Shown: piece by piece, positions 59,978-64,000 of the stretch
Layout of the letters: each line of letters begins with the position of its first letter
Numbering within the stretch: position 1 is the stretch's first letter
Assembly (NCBI GenBank): GCA_022821725.1
Contig: JAJEDB010000128.1
Span: forward strand, 27,814 to 91,813
DNA: 64,000 nucleotides
DNA from: Candidatus Poribacteria bacterium
GTDB taxonomy: Bacteria; Poribacteria; WGA-4E; WGA-3G
Direction of reading: 5' to 3'
Made by a program: the position numbers and the translations under genes
Notes under the pieces: generated by a model
Databases searched by the model: none
Seen by the model: the letters and a program-made list of their open reading frames with translations, nothing else
Told to the model about the DNA's origin: nothing

Positions 59978-60529
59978 ATGGCAAAGCGGAAAAAAATGAG
60001 AGGCATGAACAAATATCAGAAGAAAGCACATCGCCGGGGTGAAGATCGACTGCGCGGTAATGAGGTCGAATACTACCTCTCCCTCGCGTATTCTTCCAAC
60101 GCCGATGATCGCGTTGAGGCGATGGACAATCTCTGTCCGTGTCACGTTCGGAGAAGCATTGACAAAGTGTGGGTGGCACTCTACAAAGGCTTGGTGGATC
60201 CTGACGTGCGCGTCCGCAAAGCCGCGTGGCATACGCTCGACGACGGCGGGAATCCGAACGATCCGAGACTGCAACCGCTCTTGGAAAGGATCGCCAAAGA
60301 GGAAACGGATCCGAGGCTCCGCCAAAATGCCCTGGACCTCATGGCCGCTACCCGAAAAGTTGAGGAGCAGAAGGAAGTGTTGTTGGGAGAGAAAGCACAT
60401 ACCTTTGCTGGACGGTGTGATTGGTGTGGCGAGTCGAACGTGCCGGTCAGTTACGATTACAAGACCGAGTTTGAGACAAACGGCACTAAACGTTTCGCCT
60501 TAGTTTGTGAGGCGTGCGAATCCGTGTAA
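59978..60529 (+). CDS. HEAT-like repeat protein with C-terminal zinc finger
   Basis: A 183-aa protein. A basic N-terminus (MAKRKKMRGMNKYQKKAHRR) could bind nucleic acid; residues about 40-120 form HEAT-like helical repeats (DDRVEAMDNLCPCHVR, DPDVRVRKAAWHTLDD, DPRLRQNALDLM); the C-terminus has CDWCGESN...CEAC, a CxxC-CxxC zinc finger. Starts 18 bp after the DUF499 gene with GGGAGG as RBS, so it is the last gene of that operon. I know no such fusion within described DUF499 systems; it may be a DNA- or protein-recognition accessory. Confidence 0.65.
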   Translation: MAKRKKMRGMNKYQKKAHRRGEDRLRGNEVEYYLSLAYSSNADDRVEAMDNLCPCHVRRSIDKVWVALYKGLVDPDVRVRKAAWHTLDDGGNPNDPRLQPLLERIAKEETDPRLRQNALDLMAATRKVEEQKEVLLGEKAHTFAGRCDWCGESNVPVSYDYKTEFETNGTKRFALVCEACESV

Positions 60530-60533
60530 CGTC

Positions 60534-60548
60534 GGGGTTAGAAACCCC
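60534..60548 (+). terminator. Possible terminator hairpin
   Basis: GGGGTT-AGA-AACCCC, directly after the last gene of the cluster. No T tract follows. Confidence 0.35.
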
Positions 60549-60575
60549 TCCCACGTGGCAACTTTGATATTAAAC

Positions 60576-60693
60576 AGGATTTACGCAATTTTGACTATAG
60601 CAAGCGATCTGAGAATGCGAACCGACACAGAACGCCCACGGTTCTGGGACACAACCTAACAGGTTATGCTACAAAAGAGCATGCGTAAGTCCT
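60576..60693 (+). mobile_element. MITE-like element, 118 bp
   Basis: Inverted ends AGGATTTACGCAATTTTGAC and ATGCGTAAGTCCT; core on the minus strand TTTTGTAGCATAACCTGTTA, hairpin AACCT/AGGTT. Aligns inverted with 52256-52377. Lies in the 433-bp gene-free stretch 60530-60962. From 60694 to about 60870 I see only A/T-rich sequence and no gene. Confidence 0.7.
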
Positions 60694-60873
60694 ATTAAAA
60701 ATAAAAAATGAAGAAAAATTAAGTCCGACGCAACAAAATAGATAATATCCTGATTTACGGGGCGTTGCCGCTTTTTAAGAGATAGGAGTCGGGCGTTTGT
60801 GGCGGTGGCTGAGATGGTAATTATGCTTATAAGAATGGGACAGGACTACCGCGAAAATGTTAGCACCAAAAAC

Positions 60874-60962
60874 CGAGCCTGTAATGTAATGGAAGGCGAC
60901 TCGAACCCGAAAACCGTCAAAGTCCAAAAGACCGAAACCTATCCGCAAGGTAAATTAAAAAA
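60874..60962 (+). repeat. Mosaic repeat ending at the sigma-factor start codon
   Basis: GAGCCTGTAATGTAATGG, variable middle, then CCGCAAGGTAAATTAAAAAA at 60943-60962, with ATG at 60963. Confidence 0.8.
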
Positions 60963-61535
60963 ATGATTCCTGATGATGTGTATGTCCACCAGACAGTGGA
61001 GGGCGATGCCGAGGCGTTCAACGAGCTCGTCAATCGGCATCATTCAAAGATTTATGGGCTTGCGTACCGAATGCTCGGCAATCCCGAAGATGCCGCTGAC
61101 GCGACACAGGAGACGTTTTTAGAGGCATACAAGTCGATTAAAGCGTTTCGATTTCAATCGCAGTTCGGGACATGGCTCTACAGTATCGGCATCAACACGT
61201 GCCAGCAGTATATCCGTAAATCGCAATCGCATGAACGCAAACTTACCGCTTATACCAGAGAAGCGGAAATAGGTGGCGCGGTTTCTGAAACCGGATCCCC
61301 TGAAGGGGCAGTGGTCAATACAGAACAGAACGAAATGGTTCAAGGTGCCATCAGTCGGTTACCGCAGAAACAGCGCGAGGTCGTCATATTATACTATATG
61401 CAGCACCTCAAGTACCGGGAGATCGCTGAGATATTGAAGTGTTCGGAAGGCACCGTGGCTTCACGGTTGAATCAGGCACTGAAAAATCTCAAGCGGAAAT
61501 TGAGCAAATATTATCTCTTGGAAGGGGGGTCTTGA
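60963..61535 (+). CDS. ECF-type RNA polymerase sigma factor
   Basis: A 190-aa group IV (extracytoplasmic function) sigma factor. Region 2: FNELVNRHHSKIYGLAYRML...DAADATQETFLEAYKSIKAF...FGTWLYSIGINTCQQYIRK (core binding and -10 recognition). Region 4: LPQKQREVVILYYMQHLKYR and EIAEILKCSEGTVASRLNQA (-35 recognition helix-turn-helix). The ribosome-binding site is provided by the repeat end module. The next gene overlaps its stop (TGATG) and encodes the anti-sigma factor. Confidence 0.93.
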   Translation: MIPDDVYVHQTVEGDAEAFNELVNRHHSKIYGLAYRMLGNPEDAADATQETFLEAYKSIKAFRFQSQFGTWLYSIGINTCQQYIRKSQSHERKLTAYTREAEIGGAVSETGSPEGAVVNTEQNEMVQGAISRLPQKQREVVILYYMQHLKYREIAEILKCSEGTVASRLNQALKNLKRKLSKYYLLEGGS

Positions 61536-62260
61536 TGAATTTGAATTGCGAACAGACTCTTAACAATTTGCCACATCTCGTTCTAAAGGGAGAGACGCGG
61601 ACAGCAGAACCGATTTCTGAGGGAATTTCGCGGTCCACCTTGTTGGAACATCTGCGGACCTGTCCAGCATGCCAAAGGGAATACGAAGCGTTGTGGCACG
61701 CCGCAGGCGTCTTGGAGACGACAGAGGCTCCGGTTCCACCGCCGGAATTAGTCGGGAACATTCAACGCAGCGTCCGACAACGCCATCGACAACAGCAACT
61801 CGCATTCTTCGCGGGTCCGTTAGCATGGTGCCTGGACCGGTTTAAGGTGGATCTCTCGCCTCGGTTCGTCAATGCTGTCGTCTTACTCTTCTTTCTCGTC
61901 GCTTCCGGTTTTGTCATGAAACTGGCATTCTTTACGGAATCACAGGAACCGGAATTCGGTCTAACCGCAATGGAGAGGACACGGCTGCAACACGTCAAGA
62001 TTTCGCCATCTCCATGGGCACTGGTTAAAGACACTGAAACAAAGGTAGGGAACCTGGACACGCCGAAACAGTCTGTGATTGCTGTCCACCCTGCACGGGA
62101 TTACTTCTTCAGTCCAACGCAGGATGCCTCGAAGATGTGGCGCACCGATACCGTAGATTATGAAGAACAGACAGGTGAAGCCAGCGGTGTGAGTTATTCC
62201 CAAAATGCCGCAAGTCAGAAACTTACCGTATTTTGGAATCACATTAAAACCGAGTTGTAG
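61535..62260 (+). CDS. Zinc-finger anti-sigma factor, membrane-anchored
   Basis: A 241-aa protein whose N-terminal ZAS domain has LLEHLRTCPACQREYEAL (HxxxCxxC, as in RsrA/ChrR-type anti-sigma factors), a Pro-rich hinge, and one transmembrane helix (residues about 108-130, VNAVVLLFFLVASGFVMKLA). The C-terminal part would be periplasmic. It is expected to hold the preceding ECF sigma factor at the membrane until a signal releases it. Start ATG 61535 overlaps the sigma stop by one base, so the two are translated together. Confidence 0.87.
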   Translation: MNLNCEQTLNNLPHLVLKGETRTAEPISEGISRSTLLEHLRTCPACQREYEALWHAAGVLETTEAPVPPPELVGNIQRSVRQRHRQQQLAFFAGPLAWCLDRFKVDLSPRFVNAVVLLFFLVASGFVMKLAFFTESQEPEFGLTAMERTRLQHVKISPSPWALVKDTETKVGNLDTPKQSVIAVHPARDYFFSPTQDASKMWRTDTVDYEEQTGEASGVSYSQNAASQKLTVFWNHIKTEL

Positions 62261-62306
62261 CCTTATAACCATTCAACGTAGGAAATTCATCGCTCAGTCA
62301 TTAGAG

Positions 62307-62336
62307 GCGCGGTTAAAAACCGCGCTTTTCCTTTTT
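62307..62336 (+). terminator. Rho-independent terminator
   Basis: GCGCGGTT/AACCGCGC stem at 62307-62325, then TTTTCCTTTTT, 46 bp after the anti-sigma gene. Confidence 0.8.
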
Positions 62337-62369
62337 AAACGCTTGGCATCCAAAACTTGAAGAAAACAA

Positions 62370-62398
62370 TTGACACACAACCGTTTTTTGTGTATAAT
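62370..62398 (+). promoter_or_regulatory. Consensus sigma-70 promoter
   Basis: TTGACA (62370-62375), 17-bp spacer, TATAAT (62393-62398), the best promoter in the window. It is followed by a leader of about 230 nt made of repeat modules before the ABC ATPase gene at 62640. Confidence 0.8.
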
Positions 62399-62425
62399 CG
62401 CCTAAAGTTAGGTGTGAAATCACAA

Positions 62426-62501
62426 GCCTGCAACAATACGCAGAAATACCCCGCTGAATGCCACACGCGCATTCGGCGTTGATTCGCAAAAACACGCAGG
62501 C
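62426..62501 (-). repeat. Mosaic repeat, large stem-loop module
   Basis: GCCTGC at 62426-62431 and GCAGGC at 62496-62501 enclose, on the minus strand, GTGTTTTTGC...GGGTATTTCTGCG, the module seen at 9901-9944. It lies in the transcribed leader of the ABC ATPase gene. Confidence 0.65.
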
Positions 62502-62545
62502 GACTCGTGAGGAACGGATCTCAAAGTTCTAACGCCTGTTGTTTC

Positions 62546-62636
62546 TCCGCAAGGTAAAATTAAAGATATTGGTATGAAAAATTAGGCACAAAATCGCAAG
62601 CCTGCGACACCGGCACAAAGGTAAAATTAAAAAAAG
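62546..62636 (+). repeat. Mosaic repeat, two end modules before the ABC ATPase
   Basis: TCCGCAAGGTAAAATTAAAG at 62546-62565, then AGCCTGCGACACCGGCAC fused to AAAGGTAAAATTAAAAAAAG at 62599-62636. The ATG of the ABC ATPase is at 62640. Confidence 0.75.
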
Positions 62637-62639
62637 AGA

Positions 62640-63671
62640 ATGGCTTCAGCGCAAAATACATCCCACGCAAAACCGCTCCTGGAAATTTCAGGCTTAAAAA
62701 CGGTTTTCCCAACAGACGATGGCATCGTCAACGCCGTGAACGATGTCAGTTTTAAAATTGATCGCGGGCAGACCGTCGGGGTTGTCGGCGAAAGTGGCTG
62801 CGGAAAAAGCATCACCGGACTCTCGCTGCTCCAACTCGTGCCGTCCCCGGGACGTATTGAAGCCGGTGAGATCCAATTTTATCGCAACGGTGAAGAGGCT
62901 CCGTTAGACATTGCACAGGTGTCCCCAAAAAGTGAATTGATGCGCGAAATCCGTGGCAACGAAATTGCCATCATTTTCCAGGAACCCATGACCTCCCTCA
63001 ATCCGGTCTATACGATCGGAAACCAGATTGCTGAAGCGATTGTCTTACATGAGCAGGTCGATAAGAAGACAGCACGTGAACGCGCAATTGAGATGATCGC
63101 GCGTGTCGGTATACCTGCCCCTACACAACGCGTCGATGAATACCCACACCAACTCTCGGGTGGCATGCGTCAACGCGTTATGATTGCAATGGCACTCTGT
63201 TGTTCACCGACACTTCTCATTGCAGATGAACCCACGACCGCACTCGATGTGACCATCCAAGCGCAGGTGCTGGGTCTCATGCAGGAGCTCCAAGCGGAGA
63301 TGGGGATGGCAATTATGCTCATTACCCACGACCTCGGTGTTATCGCCGATCTCGCGGATGAAGTCGTTGTCATGTATGCAGGGCGCGTCGTCGAAAAAGG
63401 CACTGTTGATGACATCTTCTATAATCCGCTGCATCCATACACGCAAGGATTGTTAAAGTCTATACCTATCCTTGGGAAGACGCCGCAGAAAACCTTGCCC
63501 TCCATACCCGGGACAGTGCCACACCCCTTGACACTGCCGGTCGGATGTTCGTTTCAAGCCCGGTGTTCGGAGCGGATGCCAGCGTGTGAACAGATGCCAG
63601 AACTTGAAGGGGTCAATGGGGAAACGGAAAACGGCGGACACGCTGTCCGATGCTGGCTCCACACCTTTTAA
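62640..63671 (+). CDS. Oligopeptide/dipeptide ABC transporter ATP-binding protein (OppD/DppD type)
   Basis: A 343-aa ATPase, partner type to the one at the left window edge. Walker A GESGCGKS (residues 50-57), Q-loop [10 protein letters not shown], signature LSGGMRQR, Walker [13 protein letters not shown] and H-loop ITHDLG. The C-terminal OppD/DppD Cys-rich tail is [18 protein letters not shown]. Own promoter (62370) and repeat-derived leader. No permease or binding protein adjoins it in the window; its pair probably lies elsewhere. Confidence 0.92.
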   Translation: MASAQNTSHAKPLLEISGLKTVFPTDDGIVNAVNDVSFKIDRGQTVGVVGESGCGKSITGLSLLQLVPSPGRIEAGEIQFYRNGEEAPLDIAQVSPKSELMREIRGNEIAIIFQEPMTSLNPVYTIGNQIAEAIVLHEQVDKKTARERAIEMIARVGIPAPTQRVDEYPHQLSGGMRQRVMIAMALCCSPTLLIADEPTTALDVTIQAQVLGLMQELQAEMGMAIMLITHDLGVIADLADEVVVMYAGRVVEKGTVDDIFYNPLHPYTQGLLKSIPILGKTPQKTLPSIPGTVPHPLTLPVGCSFQARCSERMPACEQMPELEGVNGETENGGHAVRCWLHTF

Positions 63672-63772
63672 TTTATTGCTCCTGGGCTGCGCTCCATTTC
63701 ATTACGCGCAGGTCTTCGATTAGGTTTTACTGAGTTTGGAAATTTTGACGTTTCTTTTTTTATCCAAACCTG

Positions 63773-63863
63773 TAGCCTGCAACATCGGCGCAGGCGGGTT
63801 TACGGAGAGGGAGATGAAAGCCCAAACCCAACTGACCGAACCGCAAGGTAAAATTAAAGAATT
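63773..63863 (+). repeat. Mosaic repeat, complete copy at the right edge
   Basis: AGCCTGCAACATCGGCGCAG (63774-63793), then the GACCGAA lead-in and CCGCAAGGTAAAATTAAAGA at 63841-63860. The mobile-element end AGGACTTACGCAA begins immediately after it at 63864. Confidence 0.85.
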
Positions 63864-63883
63864 AGGACTTACGCAATATTGAT
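63864..63883. mobile_element. End of an insertion sequence
   Basis: AGGACTTACGCAATATTGAT matches the ends of the MITE-like elements at 52256-52377 and 60576-60693 (AGG(A/G)(C/T)TTACGCAAT). The stop codon of the transposase fragment lies within it. Confidence 0.65.
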
Positions 63884-64000
63884 AGAAATAGCAGGTTTTT
63901 GAAGTTGTTGTCGGATGTAATCATCAAGTAAACTTTCTTTGAGTTGATAAATCGTTTGACCGGCTGCCCGGGCGGCTCGCGTCAAACTCACCCAGACCCA
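63869..64000 (-). CDS. Transposase C-terminal fragment, cut by the window edge
   Basis: The minus strand from 64000 to 63869 is open without interruption and encodes 43 residues ending SLTRAARAAGQTIYQLKESL...SINIA, with TAA at 63869-63871. Its stop falls inside a terminal sequence (AGGACTTACGCAATATTGAT) that also bounds the small elements at 52256 and 60576, which is why I read it as a transposase tail. The family cannot be named from this fragment; the rest lies to the right. Confidence 0.5.
   Translation of the reverse strand, partial: WVWVSLTRAARAAGQTIYQLKESLLDDYIRQQLQKPAISINIA

Noticed and set aside
48003..60529. Classification as DISARM or BREX
   Set aside because: There is no DUF1998 (DrmB), PLD (DrmC) or PglZ/BrxL/PglX gene; only the helicase, methyltransferase and ATPase classes are shared.
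1..64000. tRNA or rRNA genes
   Set aside because: I saw no sequence with a convincing T-loop plus acceptor stem and no rRNA segment, but by eye a tRNA could be missed; tRNAscan-SE would settle it.

Overview
The window reads as one chromosomal segment of an uncultured Gram-negative-type bacterium of roughly 50% G+C. MurB, an OmpA-type peptidoglycan-binding protein and a possible beta-barrel protein imply an envelope with peptidoglycan and an outer membrane. The DUF1549/DUF1553 cytochrome plus DUF1501 pair, three Gfo/Idh/MocA oxidoreductases, a phytanoyl-CoA-dioxygenase-like protein and a sugar-phosphate-isomerase-like barrel are a gene set typical of Candidatus Poribacteria and Planctomycetes-like lineages. 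Poribacteria is my best guess from gene content only; there is no rRNA here to test it. Promoters that can be read have a normal sigma-70 form (TTGAC(A/T), 17-18 bp, TAAAAT or TATAAT).

Layout. 1-3.0 kb: an oligopeptide ABC ATPase and mutL. 3.1-3.7 kb: a RelE-type toxin-antitoxin pair whose toxin is split at an A AAA AAG heptamer. 3.8-11.4 kb: lipoprotein, Gfo/Idh/MocA enzymes, metallo-beta-lactamase-fold protein, class V aminotransferase, left-handed beta-helix acyltransferase-like protein. 11.4-14.8 kb: a second RelE pair with an unusually long duplicated upstream partner, purH, and a HicA toxin with two HicB-like proteins. 14.9-20.4 kb: a tight catabolic operon (iron alcohol dehydrogenase, D-2-hydroxyacid dehydrogenase, hydantoinase A, enolase-superfamily dehydratase). 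20.4-23.4 kb (minus): murB and a Dam-type methylase with a putative restriction enzyme. 23.7-29.7 kb: Spy-like exported protein, matrixin-TPR fusion, pentapeptide/K+-channel fusion, OLD-like ATPase. 29.7-35.1 kb (minus): DUF1501 and DUF1549/DUF1553 operon. 35.3-47.8 kb: exported methyltransferase, Gfo/Idh/MocA, PhyH, KBL/BioF-type synthase, cupin, M20 peptidase, RNHCP protein, OmpA protein, rpiA, AspA-like deacylase, aminopeptidase P.

48.0-60.5 kb, all on the plus strand, is a defence-island-like cluster: SNF2-type helicase with a C-terminal DUF3883-like domain, Rpn-like nuclease, a small duplicated protein, DUF1156 DNA methyltransferase, membrane-anchored coiled coil, HepT-like protein with a changed catalytic motif, DUF499 ATPase and a HEAT/zinc-finger protein. 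Methyltransferase + DUF499 ATPase + helicase suggests a DNA-modification-based anti-phage system. The remaining part (60.9-64 kb) carries an ECF sigma factor with its zinc-finger anti-sigma, a second oligopeptide ABC ATPase, and the 3' end of a transposase running off the window.

Across the whole window a mosaic repeat is scattered. Its 3' module (CCGCAAGGAAAAATTAAAA) often ends exactly at a start codon, supplying the ribosome-binding site, and in one gene it is inserted in frame inside the coding sequence. Three MITE-like elements of about 120 bp share a core; two of them have ends that match the end next to the truncated transposase at the right edge.
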